Origin: Polyangiaceae bacterium
GTDB taxonomy: Bacteria; Myxococcota_A; Polyangia; Polyangiales; Polyangiaceae
Assembly (NCBI GenBank): GCA_019637295.1
Contig: JAHBVX010000001.1
Coordinates: 905,501-969,500, forward strand
Length of the DNA: 64,000 nucleotides
Direction: 5' to 3'
Shown: one piece after another, positions 53,983 to 63,553 of the stretch
Numbering within the stretch: the first letter of the stretch is position 1
How the letters are laid out: each line of letters starts with the position of its first letter
Program-made: the position numbers and the translations under genes
The notes under the pieces: generated by a model
The model's input: the letters and a program-made list of their open reading frames with translations, nothing else
Told to the model about the DNA's origin: nothing
The model's database searches: none

Positions 53983-54399
53983 TCAAGCGGGGAGCAGCTT
54001 GCCGAGACAGGCGGCGAGCTGCGCGAGGTCGAAGGGCTTCTCGAGCAGCTCCGTGTCCGGAAGCTCGAGCACGGTCGTCGCCGACAACGCGTACGCCGTG
54101 CAGGCGATGACCGGCAGCGACGGCAGGCGGGCTCGGAGCGCCGTCACGGTCTCGGTGCCGTTCATGCCGGGCATCATCATGTCCACGATGGCCAGGACGG
54201 GCGGGCCCTCCCCGGCGTCGAGCCAGGCGATGGCGTGCTCTCCCGACTCCACGGGCACGCTGCGGTGCCCGAGCTCTCGCAGTGAACGGGCGAGCACTCG
54301 GCGAACCGCGGGCTCGTCGTCCACGACGAGCACGACGCCTCCGGCGGCCTCGGGGCCGCTGCTGGGGGGCGAGGACGCCTGATCTGTACTACCGGTCAT
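53983..54399 (-). CDS. single-domain (CheY-like) response regulator
   Basis: A 138-residue protein with a disordered N-terminus and a receiver domain: acidic pocket VLVVDDEPAVRRVL, phospho-Asp in LAIVDMMMPGMNG, Thr in CTAYA and Lys in LLEKPFDL. No output domain follows. Its partner is not nearby. Start ATG 54399. Confidence 0.92.
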   Translation of the reverse strand: MTGSTDQASSPPSSGPEAAGGVVLVVDDEPAVRRVLARSLRELGHRSVPVESGEHAIAWLDAGEGPPVLAIVDMMMPGMNGTETVTALRARLPSLPVIACTAYALSATTVLELPDTELLEKPFDLAQLAACLGKLLPA

Positions 54400-54505
54400 C
54401 GGTGCGCACAGGCATCGTGCGGGAGGCCTGAAAAGTCCAGTGGCATCGCTGCTCAATTTCGTCCCGGCGAGGGTCTGCTCGGGTCGAGACGGTGATCGCC
54501 GCGGG

Positions 54506-56290
54506 TCAGACCGGAGGCTCCGCGCCCGTGGCCGGCTTCTTGCCAAGCGGGACGAGGCGTTGGGACTGCAGCTTGCGGGCGGCGTCGGGGTCGACGTAGT
54601 CGCTGTGGCAGCTCGCCTTCGCCCCCGCGGCGGCTCCCACCGCCGTCCGCGTCTTGCTGGCTAGCTGGTGCAGCTCCTCCGGCGACAGCACCCCGCGCTG
54701 CTCGAGGACGCGGCGCTGCTCTTCGCTCAGCGCTGCCGTCTTGGTCACGCCGCCGCGCTCGAAGCCGTCGGCCTTGCCGCTCGCGAACTCGACGATCTCC
54801 TTCGAGATCCGCACCGAACACCAGTCGTGTCCGCACATGGCACAGAAGTCCGTGTCCACGTCCAGATCCTCGTCGTGAAGTGCGCGAGCGTACTCGCCGT
54901 CGAACGCGAGCTCGAAGTGCTTCTCCCAGTTGAGGGCGGCGCGGGCCTTGGTGAGAGCGTCGTCCCAGTCCCGCGTGGCGGGGACGCCGAGCGCGACGTC
55001 GGCGGCGTGAGCGGCGATCTTGTAGGCGATGCACCCCTGCTTGACGTCGTCCCGCTTGGGCAAGCCGACATGCTCCTTGGGGGTCACGTAGCAGAGCATG
55101 GCCGCGCCGTGGTAGGCGGCCGCCGTCGCGCCGATGCAGCTCGTGATGTGGTCGTAGCCAGGGAACACGTCGGTGACCAGCGGCCCGAGCACGTAGAACG
55201 GCGCGCCGTGACACAGCCGGCGCTCGAGCTTCATGTTGAACTCGATCTGATCGAAGGGCACGTGCCCGGGGCCCTCGACCATGACCTGGCAGCCGTGCCG
55301 CCAGGCGCGCTCGGTGAGCTCGCCGAGGGTCAGTAGCTCGCGGAGCTGCGCGTCGTCGCTGGCGTCCGCCAGTCCCCCCGGGCGCAGTCCGTCGCCCAAG
55401 GAGAAGCTCACGTCATACTGGCGCATGATCTGGCAGATCTCATCGAACAGCTCGTACATCGGGTTCTCCTTGCCGTGGACGAGCATCCACTTGGCGAGGA
55501 GCGAGCCGCCGCGGCTGACGATGCCGATCAGTCGATGCTTGACCAGCGGCAGGTGCGAACGCAGCACCCCCGCGTGAATCGTGAAGTAGTCCACTCCCTG
55601 CGCGGCTTGATGCCTCAGGGTCTCCAGTATGAGCTCGGGGGTGAGCTCTTCGATCTTGCGACCGATGATCATCGAGTAGATGGGCACGGTGCCGATCGGG
55701 ACCGGGGAGGCGCGCAAGATCGCGTCCCGACAGCCGTCCAGATCACCGCCCGTGGACAGATCCATCACCGTGTCTGCGCCCCAGCGCACGCTCCAGCGCA
55801 TCTTCTCCACTTCTTCGCTGGTGTCGCTGCTGACGGGCGACGCGCCGAGGTTGGCGTTGACCTTGGTGCGGCCGGCGCGCCCGATGCACATCGCGTCGAG
55901 CTGGTAGCCGAGGTGGACCCGGTTGGCCGGGATGATCATGCGGCCGGCGGCGACCTCGTCGCGCACCTGCTCCGGAGACAGGTGCGGCTCGCGCTCGGCG
56001 ACGCGGCGCATCTCGGGCGTGACGGTACCGAGGCGCGCGTGCTCGAGCTGAGTCACGGGCACGAAGCCCGCGGGCGCGTCGGCGAAGCCGTCCTGCCGGC
56101 GGTGCCAGCCCGGGGGCAGGAAGTCCCACGCCGTCTTGTCGCTCGGCGCGGGCATGCCGGGGGTGTCGGGTGAGCTGAAGGCGAGGGGACCGCCCACGTC
56201 CGGCGCTGCGGCGAAGGAGCCGGGCGACGTGCCCTCGCGGGCGGTTGACGGGTTCTCGGCTCCACGGAGGGGCAGGTTCCAGGCGGGCAT
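54506..56290 (-). CDS. thiC: phosphomethylpyrimidine synthase
   Basis: A 594-residue radical SAM enzyme that makes the pyrimidine part of thiamine. The C-terminal Fe-S motif is CAMCGHDWC; landmarks include [47 protein letters not shown] and [18 protein letters not shown]. Start ATG 56290 has an AAGGAG site. The gene is controlled by the TPP riboswitch about 200 nt upstream. Confidence 0.97.
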   Translation of the reverse strand: MPAWNLPLRGAENPSTAREGTSPGSFAAAPDVGGPLAFSSPDTPGMPAPSDKTAWDFLPPGWHRRQDGFADAPAGFVPVTQLEHARLGTVTPEMRRVAEREPHLSPEQVRDEVAAGRMIIPANRVHLGYQLDAMCIGRAGRTKVNANLGASPVSSDTSEEVEKMRWSVRWGADTVMDLSTGGDLDGCRDAILRASPVPIGTVPIYSMIIGRKIEELTPELILETLRHQAAQGVDYFTIHAGVLRSHLPLVKHRLIGIVSRGGSLLAKWMLVHGKENPMYELFDEICQIMRQYDVSFSLGDGLRPGGLADASDDAQLRELLTLGELTERAWRHGCQVMVEGPGHVPFDQIEFNMKLERRLCHGAPFYVLGPLVTDVFPGYDHITSCIGATAAAYHGAAMLCYVTPKEHVGLPKRDDVKQGCIAYKIAAHAADVALGVPATRDWDDALTKARAALNWEKHFELAFDGEYARALHDEDLDVDTDFCAMCGHDWCSVRISKEIVEFASGKADGFERGGVTKTAALSEEQRRVLEQRGVLSPEELHQLASKTRTAVGAAAGAKASCHSDYVDPDAARKLQSQRLVPLGKKPATGAEPPV

Positions 56291-56305
56291 CGTCTTCTCC
56301 TTCTC

Positions 56306-56391
56306 GAGAGCTGTCGCACATCGACAGCTCTCTCATTCTTTCGCCGGGGAGGCACGCGCCTCCCCGCCCCGCCGAAGTGAATTCGTCGGGG
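56306..56391 (-). promoter_or_regulatory. three-hairpin expression platform before thiC
   Basis: Between riboswitch and thiC lie three hairpins on the minus strand: 56391-56367 (about 10 bp), 56365-56346 (8 bp, GGGGAGGC with GCCTCCCC), and 56332-56306 (perfect 11 bp, GAGAGCTGTCG with its complement). The last one ends directly next to the ribosome binding site. No U-run follows, so control is more likely at translation than by termination. Confidence 0.45.
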
Positions 56392-56487
56392 CCCCCACGC
56401 GGGCCGGCTCCGCCGGCGTGAACTGGGTCAATTCTTGGGCAACTCTTCAGGTGTCGAGGGGAGAGAGAGGACGCCGACCACCGGACG

Positions 56488-56562
56488 CCGCTTCCCTCCG
56501 CCGGTGCGAACCGGATCAGGTTCCGCGGGTGCTTCTCAGCGGTCTGTGGACCGCGCCCCGAG
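56488..56562 (-). promoter_or_regulatory. TPP riboswitch (THI element)
   Basis: On the minus strand the sequence contains the conserved TPP-aptamer parts in order: GGGGCGC, CTGAGA (56539-56534), ACCTGATCC (56521-56513) and GGAGGGAAGC. It precedes thiC on the same strand. It should bind thiamine pyrophosphate and lower thiC expression. Confidence 0.93.
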
Positions 56563-56753
56563 CGACGAGGCCGAGCATAGTCGAGTGGGCTCCGGTGTCG
56601 AGCCCCGGCTGACCGAGAAGCTCAAACCAGCGCAACGTGGCGCGCACGCACGCCGCCGATCAGGTGGCCAGCGGACCCGCTTCGCAGCCGAAGGGGCGCG
56701 TCGCGGTGTCAGGCCGATCGCATCTGGCCCCTGGTTGCCTGCGCTTCGGGCGC

Positions 56754-58046
56754 TCACTTCACGAGCGTGGTGCAACCAAACTGCACGGCGATCTCGACGT
56801 CACCCGTCGCGACACCGGCCTGCTCGGCCTCGGCGCAGGAGGCAGGGCACAAGAAGATCTTCGTGGGGGCGGCGTCGTTGTCGTAGTACCAGCCGCCGCT
56901 GGCATCGCAGGCGCTAGCTCCGGGGACCTTGAAGATCGTCGCCGCCGCGCCGCCGCCGCCGACGATGGCCACGTTCACCTTGCCGGGATCGAGGGTGCCG
57001 GAGCTCGGCTCGGGCAACTCGAGCTCGCAGGAGAGCTTGCTGTTGGTCGAGACCGCTTGGGCTACCGCGTCGAAGAACGGCGTCCAGGCGCTGGCCCCGT
57101 CACAGATCTTCGCGCGCACGCCGCCGGTCTTCTGCACCAGGGCCGTGTAGGTCGGTCCGGCACTCGGCGGGGCACCGCCACCCGGGTACTGGCAGGTCAC
57201 GTGCGGATCCGTGGTCGAACCCCAGCCGTAGAGGCCGCCGAACACGTACCCATCGAACAAGCCGCCCCATGACGGGTCCAAGATGCCCGGCGGCAGCGTG
57301 AGGGAGTTGAAGGGGTTCTTCCCACCCAGGAAGTTCTCGAAGTCGCTGGGCCAGAGGCGCGCGTTGTCGTCCGTCACGACGACGATGGTCTTGGTAGCGG
57401 CCGGTCGGAGCTGCTCCTTCCAGGGTTCGCCGCCTCGCTCTTGCCCCTGCTGGTAGCCGTTCGTCTGACCCAGAGTGCCGAGGAATTGCTCCAGCGGCTG
57501 AGTGCTGCGGATGTCGACGCTCGACTGAAAGTAGCGCGGACCGTTGCCACAGTCGGAATCTCCCGCGAGCGGCGGCGGAATACACACCGCGTAGCGATTC
57601 GACCCCCCCACGACGATGGGGTTGGTCTTGCTGCGCAGGCTGAGCATGATCACTCGATAGTCGAGGTTCTTGCTGTCGATGAGGCTGGCGAAGGCATTGA
57701 GCCCCGCCGTGACCTGGTCGATGGCGGGCTGCATGCTGACGGAGTTGTCGACCACCCAGATGATGTCGACGGGGAGCAGCTCCGGCTCGGCCTGCTCGGT
57801 GACGGTGGCGCAAGCCGCGTCCGGGTCGAAGGGAGCATCGCTGGGGCCGCTGTCGAAGACGATGCCGCCGTCGTTGCCAGCGGTCCCCGCGCCGCCGCCC
57901 TGACCCGCGCTGGCCTCGACGCCGCCGCCGTCCGTGGCGCCGCCCCCGCTGTCCATACCGCCCGTCGGCCTGCCCGAGCCCTCGCTGATGGCGCACCCCG
58001 CGACGGCGCAGGTGAGCATCAGCCCAAAGCCGCGAGCGGGACGCAT
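56754..58046 (-). CDS. vWA-domain lipoprotein
   Basis: A 430-residue protein from ATG 58046 with a lipobox (CAVAGC), a Gly-rich linker, and a von Willebrand A domain: the MIDAS motif WVVDNSVSMQ near residues 100-105 and the strand TIVVVTDDNARL. Between them an insert has paired Cys. Such proteins bind ligands through a metal; the ligand is unknown. The start at 58082 is an alternative. Confidence 0.82.
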   Translation of the reverse strand: MRPARGFGLMLTCAVAGCAISEGSGRPTGGMDSGGGATDGGGVEASAGQGGGAGTAGNDGGIVFDSGPSDAPFDPDAACATVTEQAEPELLPVDIIWVVDNSVSMQPAIDQVTAGLNAFASLIDSKNLDYRVIMLSLRSKTNPIVVGGSNRYAVCIPPPLAGDSDCGNGPRYFQSSVDIRSTQPLEQFLGTLGQTNGYQQGQERGGEPWKEQLRPAATKTIVVVTDDNARLWPSDFENFLGGKNPFNSLTLPPGILDPSWGGLFDGYVFGGLYGWGSTTDPHVTCQYPGGGAPPSAGPTYTALVQKTGGVRAKICDGASAWTPFFDAVAQAVSTNSKLSCELELPEPSSGTLDPGKVNVAIVGGGGAAATIFKVPGASACDASGGWYYDNDAAPTKIFLCPASCAEAEQAGVATGDVEIAVQFGCTTLVK

Positions 58047-58097
58047 CCCTTGAACGCTAGCGGGGATCCACCTCATCGGCAAGGCGCGTCTGCTTTC

Positions 58098-59285
58098 TCA
58101 GCGCGTCGCTACCCGCGCGGCCTCGTCCTCCAAGAGCTCGACCAACGGCGTCCCGCCGCCGCGCGGCGGCAGGTCGCCGACGTGACGAATGGTCTGGGAG
58201 AGATCGACCAGCGTGCGTGCGGCCTCGGTAGCGGCGAGCCCCCGCGCGGCGATGCCGTGTCCGGCTGCGACGAGCCAGACGCGCGCGGACTCCGGGGCGT
58301 CACCTCCATGACGAATGAACTCCGCCGCGCGGCCGTGGTCCGTGGTGACGAACAGCGTGGTCCTGCGACCTTCGCGACGCAGGTCGTGCAGAGTCTCCAG
58401 CACGCGCCCGATGACGGCGTCGCCATGTTGCAGCGCCTTGAGGTAGCCGCGGTAGTCGTCGCGATGCGCGTACTCGTCCGTCTCGCCGAGACCCAGAAAC
58501 AGGAAGTGCGGCTTCCTGACCGCCAGGTAGCGCAGGGCGATCTCGGCGGTCTGCTTGTCGCGACGGAAGTCACCGTGGCCCGGGGTCGGGCCCGACTTCG
58601 CGCCGGCGTCGAGCAAGGCGGCGGCCTGCGGGTCGTAGCGCAGCCGATCCAGGTTCGAGCCGCGACTGCGCCCCGTGGAGACGATGATGGCGGACGGATC
58701 CCTGGCCGAAGCGCGCTCTATCCCTTCCCAGCTCGAGATCACCGCCACGTCGTCGGGACCGCTCTGGGCGCGGAAGTCGTCTGCGAGGGTGGGCAGGGTG
58801 GTGGGGGCGCAGCCATTCGTCGTGCATCCGGTGTCCTTGCGGCTGGTCAGCAGCTCGAGGTAGCCAGGCAGTGAGAACGGCTCCGGTCCGGCGACGAACA
58901 CACCGTGTCCCCGCTCAGGCGCGCCCAAGGCCGTGCCGGTCGTCTCGATCAAGGCGTGCAGGTTCGGCATCAGCTCTCGCGCGCTCAACACTTCCCCAGG
59001 GGCGAGACCCTGCTCCTCGGCGAGGTCGGCCTCGACCCCCAGGAACACGTCCTCCCAGCGCACACCGTCGAGGGCCAAGAGCACGACCGTGGGGGGACCC
59101 GCTCCCGCTTCCGCGTTCGCTCCGCGAACGAACGGGGCGGGCTTTGGTGTGGGCTGTGCGCGTAGGGGGACGGCCACTCGCTCGGCTCCTGCACAGCTCG
59201 TCCAGGAGAGGAGTAGCCCGAGGGTCGCCCAGCGGCACAGCGAGGCCAGGCGACGCTTCGTCGTTCTGCGATTCGTGGTGTTCAC
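58098..59285 (-). CDS. alkaline-phosphatase-superfamily lipoprotein
   Basis: A 395-residue protein from GTG 59285 with a signal and lipobox (LLLSWTSC). LLALDGVRWEDVFLG holds a metal-binding Asp, and VTTDHGRAAEFIRHGG carries Asp-His metal ligands; LGLGETDEYAHRDDY fits the same superfamily (phosphodiesterases, phosphoglyceromutases). The frame is open upstream but without signal character. Substrate unknown. Confidence 0.75.
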   Translation of the reverse strand: MNTTNRRTTKRRLASLCRWATLGLLLSWTSCAGAERVAVPLRAQPTPKPAPFVRGANAEAGAGPPTVVLLALDGVRWEDVFLGVEADLAEEQGLAPGEVLSARELMPNLHALIETTGTALGAPERGHGVFVAGPEPFSLPGYLELLTSRKDTGCTTNGCAPTTLPTLADDFRAQSGPDDVAVISSWEGIERASARDPSAIIVSTGRSRGSNLDRLRYDPQAAALLDAGAKSGPTPGHGDFRRDKQTAEIALRYLAVRKPHFLFLGLGETDEYAHRDDYRGYLKALQHGDAVIGRVLETLHDLRREGRRTTLFVTTDHGRAAEFIRHGGDAPESARVWLVAAGHGIAARGLAATEAARTLVDLSQTIRHVGDLPPRGGGTPLVELLEDEAARVATR

Positions 59286-59377
59286 GAGGCCGGACCCTCG
59301 CAGGCTCGTGTGTCGCGACCCGTCCATGCGCGTGCCCGACGGGCAACCTCGCCGTAACGAGTGGGTGTCGGCGTCGG

Positions 59378-59437
59378 TTCCGCGTCTGACCGACACCGAC
59401 CGCGTGAGGCTCCTTGTCTTGCCGGTCAGACGCGGAA
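59378..59437. repeat. long palindrome with the shared 13-bp motif
   Basis: A perfect 15-bp inverted repeat (TTCCGCGTCTGACCG at 59378-59392 and its complement at 59423-59437) with a 30-nt loop. The inner 13 bp (CCGCGTCTGACCG) also occur at 10168 and, as the complement, at 62729. It lies between two minus-strand genes and may be a terminator or a REP-type element. Confidence 0.65.
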
Positions 59438-59466
59438 ACGCCCGACGCGGCGATGGGCGACGCGGG

Positions 59467-60150
59467 TCAGCCGGGCCCGCCGCCGCCGGTTCCGCCCGCT
59501 GCCACGGCTTCTCCCGTGACGGTGACCGCGCGGAAGTAGACGAACCCGCCCTGGGCCTTGACGCGCCACGTGCAGTCGTCTGCAGCCGAGACGGCGTGCG
59601 CGGGTGACGGGAGGTTGTTGAAGCCCGGCAGCCCAGTCGAGCCCGAGGTCAGATCGATGGCGGGGAGGTTCGCTCCGCAGATCTCGAGCACGCCCTGTCC
59701 AACGCCGGCTTCGCTCGTGGCCGCGAGCTGCACGTTGATGCCGGTGATGTTGCGAAAGCGTCCCCACAGCGCGCCACCCGACTCGATGCGGGTGACCTGT
59801 TCCGTGCAACCCCCCGAGCAACTCGCGCCGCCTTCGGCCGCGGGTAGCGAGGTCTGGTCCTTGTGCTCGAGCATCACGAACGAGACTGGCCCCTGCCACT
59901 CGATGTAGTCGGACTGCTGGTCGTAGGTGCGCCCCGGCGGCAGGTAGTAAGGTTTGGTGTTCGCGGAGCCCGCGGCTCCGGCGCTCCCGCCGTTGGCGCC
60001 ACTGCCGCCGGGCGCGCCGCCCCAAGACGAGTTGCCGACGCCGCCGTCGCCGCCACTCGACGTCGAGCCCCCGCCGCCCGCGTCATCCACGCCAGCGTCC
60101 GTGGCACACCCGAGGAGCGCGAGCCCGAGCCATGCCACGACGCGCAACAT
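59467..60150 (-). CDS. lipoprotein, unknown function
   Basis: A 227-residue lipoprotein (lipobox LALLGC) with a Gly/Ser linker and a strand-rich domain (YIEWQGPVSFVMLEHKDQ, ITGINVQLAATSE, CTWRVKAQGGFVYFRAV) with paired Cys. The layout is that of a small jelly-roll-like exported domain. No family recognised. Confidence 0.65.
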   Translation of the reverse strand: MLRVVAWLGLALLGCATDAGVDDAGGGGSTSSGGDGGVGNSSWGGAPGGSGANGGSAGAAGSANTKPYYLPPGRTYDQQSDYIEWQGPVSFVMLEHKDQTSLPAAEGGASCSGGCTEQVTRIESGGALWGRFRNITGINVQLAATSEAGVGQGVLEICGANLPAIDLTSGSTGLPGFNNLPSPAHAVSAADDCTWRVKAQGGFVYFRAVTVTGEAVAAGGTGGGGPG

Positions 60151-60238
60151 GCGTTAGAGCATACTATGGCGGTGCGCCAGCGCCCACGTCATCCGTGCCG
60201 CTTGCCTGGCCTCGCCACAAGTGACACCCTGAACCGGC

Positions 60239-61261
60239 ATGGCGCGGTGGTTTTGGGCGATCACGATACTGCTGTCGACCTCGTGCTCGTCGGAGAGCGG
60301 AGAGCCCGCCGGGGACGGCGGTGGGAGCGGGAGCTCGGGTAAGGGCGGCAGCGGCGGGCTGGTCGCCAGCGGCGGGATGCCCGGCGCGGGTGGCAGTGGC
60401 GCGACGAGTGGAGCGGGCGGGTCCACGGCGGGGACCTCGGGAACCGGGGGACAAGGCGGTCCCTCTTGCGGAGAGCTGGCGACGCAGAGCGGATGGCCCG
60501 GCGCGCTGTGCGAATGGAACGGCAACGGTGTGTGCGGCGGCCAGGGGACGCCGACCTACGACTGCGACTACTGCTGCTCCACCGGCGGCGGTAGCGGCGG
60601 CAGCGTGGGCAGCGGCGGCAGCGCAGCGGGAGGCACGGGTGGCGGAGGCCCCACGCTCGGGTTCGGTTACCCGGTGGGCGACAAGACCACGTCTCCGGCC
60701 GGCGGCTGGGTCGTGTGGCAGATGCTGGGGCACTACTGGAGCGCCTACGGCGGCCGTCACCTGGCCCAGGACATCAGCGTGCCGGGTGGAACGGGCGCCA
60801 TCAACGCGCCGGTGTATGCCATCGCCGACGGAACCGTCGTGTACGCGAAGGCGAACAGCTCGAGCTACAAGAACGTGCTCTTGATCGAGCACGCGGTGGG
60901 CAACGGCAAGACCGTGTGCTCCTTCTTCGGTCACATCAACCCGCCGACGGTGTCCACGGGCCAGAAGGTGACGCGCGGTCAGCAAGTGGCCACGGTGAAG
61001 AACTGGGCGGAGTGCGTGAGCGGCGGAGCGCCGTCGAACACCCACCTGCACTACGTGCTCGCGAGCGAAGCGCTGTGCGCGAAGGCCAAGAGCTGGAACA
61101 GCATCTGCGGCTACGACACCGGGGGTCCGAACGGCCTGCCGCGGAACAACCTGTCCCAAGAGCCATACTACTACACCGCGGTCAACGACGCCTGCGGCGC
61201 CTACACGGTGCAAGACGGCCTCATCTCGCCGACGAAGTTCATCGACGATCATCACTTTTGA
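60239..61261 (+). CDS. M23 peptidase (LytM-like) lipoprotein
   Basis: A 340-residue lipoprotein (lipobox STSC) with two Gly/Ser-rich linkers and a Cys motif between them (CGELATQSGWPGALCEWNG), then an M23 domain: metal-binding His/Asp in HLAQDISVP (about 173-177) and His-x-His in NTHLHYVL (about 267-269). These residues are intact, so it should cut peptide cross-links in peptidoglycan or other proteins outside the cell. Confidence 0.88.
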   Translation: MARWFWAITILLSTSCSSESGEPAGDGGGSGSSGKGGSGGLVASGGMPGAGGSGATSGAGGSTAGTSGTGGQGGPSCGELATQSGWPGALCEWNGNGVCGGQGTPTYDCDYCCSTGGGSGGSVGSGGSAAGGTGGGGPTLGFGYPVGDKTTSPAGGWVVWQMLGHYWSAYGGRHLAQDISVPGGTGAINAPVYAIADGTVVYAKANSSSYKNVLLIEHAVGNGKTVCSFFGHINPPTVSTGQKVTRGQQVATVKNWAECVSGGAPSNTHLHYVLASEALCAKAKSWNSICGYDTGGPNGLPRNNLSQEPYYYTAVNDACGAYTVQDGLISPTKFIDDHHF

Positions 61262-61510
61262 CGTCTGTCAGGGGCGAGGAACCTCAGTGAGCTCTCATCG
61301 ATGTAAGCGCAGGTCTCAGATCCTCCCGTCGCCGGACCGGCCGATCCATCGCCGCTGGCAGCGTTGCTCGCTGCGGGGCGCTCCTCACGTGTTTCAGTAC
61401 GCTCCGGGCGCTCCTCGCTCGCGCCTCGCCAGCGGCGCGCCTCGGTCCGCCCGGCTCGGTCCGGTCTCGAGCTCTGCTCCAAGCGAGGCGGTGCCGTCGA
61501 GCGCGGTGGC

Positions 61511-62707
61511 GTGGTGGGGCTGGCGTCCTGCGCGAACTGCGGCGCGATGATCGGCGTGCTCCCGGCGCAGGCACCGTTCGTCGAGCGCGTCTTCGCCGGC
61601 GGAGGCCTGGTGCGCGGTCCGCCGGGTCTGGGTGCGCGGTTCACTCCGCGCACCGCCGTGCTCGCGGACTACCGCGCCGGAGCCCCGGAAGCCGAGCCCA
61701 TCGGCGAGCTGTTCGCCGAGTATCGCCTGCTCCGCCGGCCGGAGGAGTCGACCGCGCTCGTGCTCGTCGTGCTGGCGGCGGTGGTCTCTGCATGGGCGGT
61801 CTTTCGCATCGGGGTCGAGCCCTGGCTGCTCGTGCCGGCGTGCTTCTTTGCCTCGAGCGCGCTCCTGGTAGCGTCCCGAGCGAGGATGCTCACTGCCGTT
61901 CACGTCGCCGATGGCGTGCTGCAGTACGACACCGTGCCCTTCGGGTTCGCTGCGCGCCAATCGCAGCGCTTCGCCGCCCGAGACGTGCGCCAGCTCTACG
62001 TCATGCGCGAGTCCACGCCGAACGGCGAGCTCTACGAGCTCGTGGTGCGCAAGCACGACGGGGCCGGCGTCGCGGTCGATCGCTTCCTGGGCCCCGAGAT
62101 TCCATTGCTGCTCGAGGCGTTGATCGAGCGTGCCCTAGGCATCCCCGACGAGCCGCAGCCAGGGGAGCTGGACCGCCAAGTGCCAACGACGTCGCGGCGT
62201 TCCATCGCCCCCTGGGTGTCGCTCGGGCTCGTGGCCGGAATGCTCTCGACCGCGGTGGCCGTGGAAGTGGCGAAGGGGCGCCTACCGCTCATTCCCCTCG
62301 CCGAAGCTCCGAGCCACGTGGTGCTCGAGCCGTCGACACCCATGACCCTGTGGTTCCACGTCGAGCTCGCGTTCGAGCAACGCGAGTCCCCCGGGCAGAG
62401 CGCGCTCCCCTCCGCCGAAGCGGTGCCAGAGGTGGCTACCGTTCACGTCGAGCTCGTCCGTGATGGCCAGCCGAACCACGTTCTGGTGTGCAACGCTCAC
62501 GCGCTCGCCGGAGCAGTCGCCGCAATCGAAGAGGCCGGCGCGGGCAAGCGGCGCTTCCGCGTGCTCGGAGGCATGCGCGGCTGCTCGGTGCGCCTCGAGC
62601 CCGGGCGATGGGTGGTCGCTGCGCGAGTGGAGCGCTTGCCTGGCGCCGCCACGGCGGGCCTCACCAACGCGAGGCTCCAGCCGCGCTTCGTGCGCCATCT
62701 CTGGTGA
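61511..62707 (+). CDS. membrane protein with N-terminal zinc-ribbon-like motif
   Basis: A 398-residue protein. The likely start is GTG 61511 or 61514; CANCGAMIG near the N-terminus looks like half of a zinc ribbon. Hydrophobic helices lie around residues 85-130 (ALVLVVLAAVVSAWAVFRIG, WLLVPACFFASSALLVAS), followed by a PH-like strand region and one more helix (APWVSLGLVAGMLSTAVAV). The 249 bp before it hold nothing recognisable. Function unknown. Confidence 0.6.
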   Translation: MVGLASCANCGAMIGVLPAQAPFVERVFAGGGLVRGPPGLGARFTPRTAVLADYRAGAPEAEPIGELFAEYRLLRRPEESTALVLVVLAAVVSAWAVFRIGVEPWLLVPACFFASSALLVASRARMLTAVHVADGVLQYDTVPFGFAARQSQRFAARDVRQLYVMRESTPNGELYELVVRKHDGAGVAVDRFLGPEIPLLLEALIERALGIPDEPQPGELDRQVPTTSRRSIAPWVSLGLVAGMLSTAVAVEVAKGRLPLIPLAEAPSHVVLEPSTPMTLWFHVELAFEQRESPGQSALPSAEAVPEVATVHVELVRDGQPNHVLVCNAHALAGAVAAIEEAGAGKRRFRVLGGMRGCSVRLEPGRWVVAARVERLPGAATAGLTNARLQPRFVRHLW

Positions 62708-62728
62708 GCTTCGCCCGTGCTGGTGGAA

Positions 62729-62741
62729 CGGTCAGACGCGG
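62729..62741. repeat. single copy of the shared 13-bp motif
   Basis: CGGTCAGACGCGG matches the complement of the motif at 10168 and 59380. It lies in the 74-bp gap between two plus-strand genes, without an inverted partner here, so it may be a half-element. Confidence 0.45.
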
Positions 62742-62781
62742 GCGCGGAGTGGCGCGCCGTGCCCGCGGGCCCACGACACAA

Positions 62782-63225
62782 ATGAAGACCGTCGCCCGCG
62801 ACCCGGCATCAAAAGCGCCTTTCGTGCGAAATATTTCGAGGGTCTCCCGCGAAGGACTCTGGAGCATGTTCCTGGTTCGCGCGCTGTGGTTTCTGTTGGT
62901 CGGTTGGTGGCTCGGGCTCCTGTGGGGCGGCGTGGCGTACCTGTGTTGCGCCAGCTACGTGCTCTTGCCGGTGGGCACGGTCATGTTCAATCGGCTCCCG
63001 CAGGTGCTCACCCTGAAGCCGGCGGAGCGAGTTGCCCAGACCGGACGGCGCCTGCCAGAGGTCTCGTTCGTCGTTCGCGTCCTGTGGTTCTTCCTGGTGG
63101 GCTGGTGGCTCGGCCTGTTGTGCTTCAAGGTCGGCTACGTGCTCTGCCTGACCATCGTGCTCATGCCCGTAGGACTCTGGTTGCTGCATCGCGTGCCCGA
63201 AGCGATGACCCTGCGGCAGGCGTGA
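62782..63225 (+). CDS. YccF-like inner-membrane protein
   Basis: A 147-residue protein with two copies of a membrane unit: RALWFLLVGWWLGLLWGG and RVLWFFLVGWWLGLLCFK, each followed by a second helix. This fits the YccF domain, an inner-membrane component with unknown transport-related role. Start ATG 62782. Confidence 0.8.
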   Translation: MKTVARDPASKAPFVRNISRVSREGLWSMFLVRALWFLLVGWWLGLLWGGVAYLCCASYVLLPVGTVMFNRLPQVLTLKPAERVAQTGRRLPEVSFVVRVLWFFLVGWWLGLLCFKVGYVLCLTIVLMPVGLWLLHRVPEAMTLRQA

Positions 63226-63386
63226 CAGCGTCGACTGGGGCGCGGGGGGGATGGGAGGCTGATCGTGAACGGCTCGTCGTCCACCTTGCGCAGAAAGCAA
63301 GTCGCGCACAGTCCGCGCCCGCAGCTGCGGCACGTCACACGCGACGGCTCGTCCGGGTGGTTGGCACAAGGCTTTCGTTGCACCAC
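63135..63386 (-). CDS. B-box-type zinc-finger protein, possibly truncated
   Basis: From GTG 63386 the residues CANHPDEPSRVTCRSCGRGLC form a B-box-like zinc motif found at the start of myxobacterial membrane proteins, but the rest of those proteins is missing here and the tail overlaps the YccF-like gene by 91 bp. It could be a short remnant or an artefact of the convergent overlap. Confidence 0.35.
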   Translation of the reverse strand: MVQRKPCANHPDEPSRVTCRSCGRGLCATCFLRKVDDEPFTISLPSPPRPSRRCHACRRVIASGTRCSNQSPTGMSTMVRQST

Positions 63387-63512
63387 GGTCCCTAACGCAT
63401 CGCGCCGGAGGGTAGCTTCGATGACGAGAGGCGGCAAATTACCCCTTCGACCCGTCTCGTCGAGTATCCGGCACCCCGGGCACCACGATCCAACGAACGA
63501 CGCGATTGCGAC

Positions 63513-63530
63513 GTGCCGAACGATCGGCAC
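63513..63530 (+). promoter_or_regulatory. perfect palindrome before the NERD gene
   Basis: GTGCCGA and TCGGCAC surround ACGA (7-bp arms), ending 24 nt before the GTG start at 63554. The size and place fit an operator for a dimeric repressor; no repressor gene is adjacent in the window. Confidence 0.4.
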
Positions 63531-63553
63531 GAACTCTCCGCTATCATCCCCCC

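Noticed and set aside
54500-54515. GGGTCAGACCGG near the end of thiC as another copy of the dispersed motif
   Set aside because: Only the core GGTCAGAC matches and it overlaps the thiC stop, so it is not counted.
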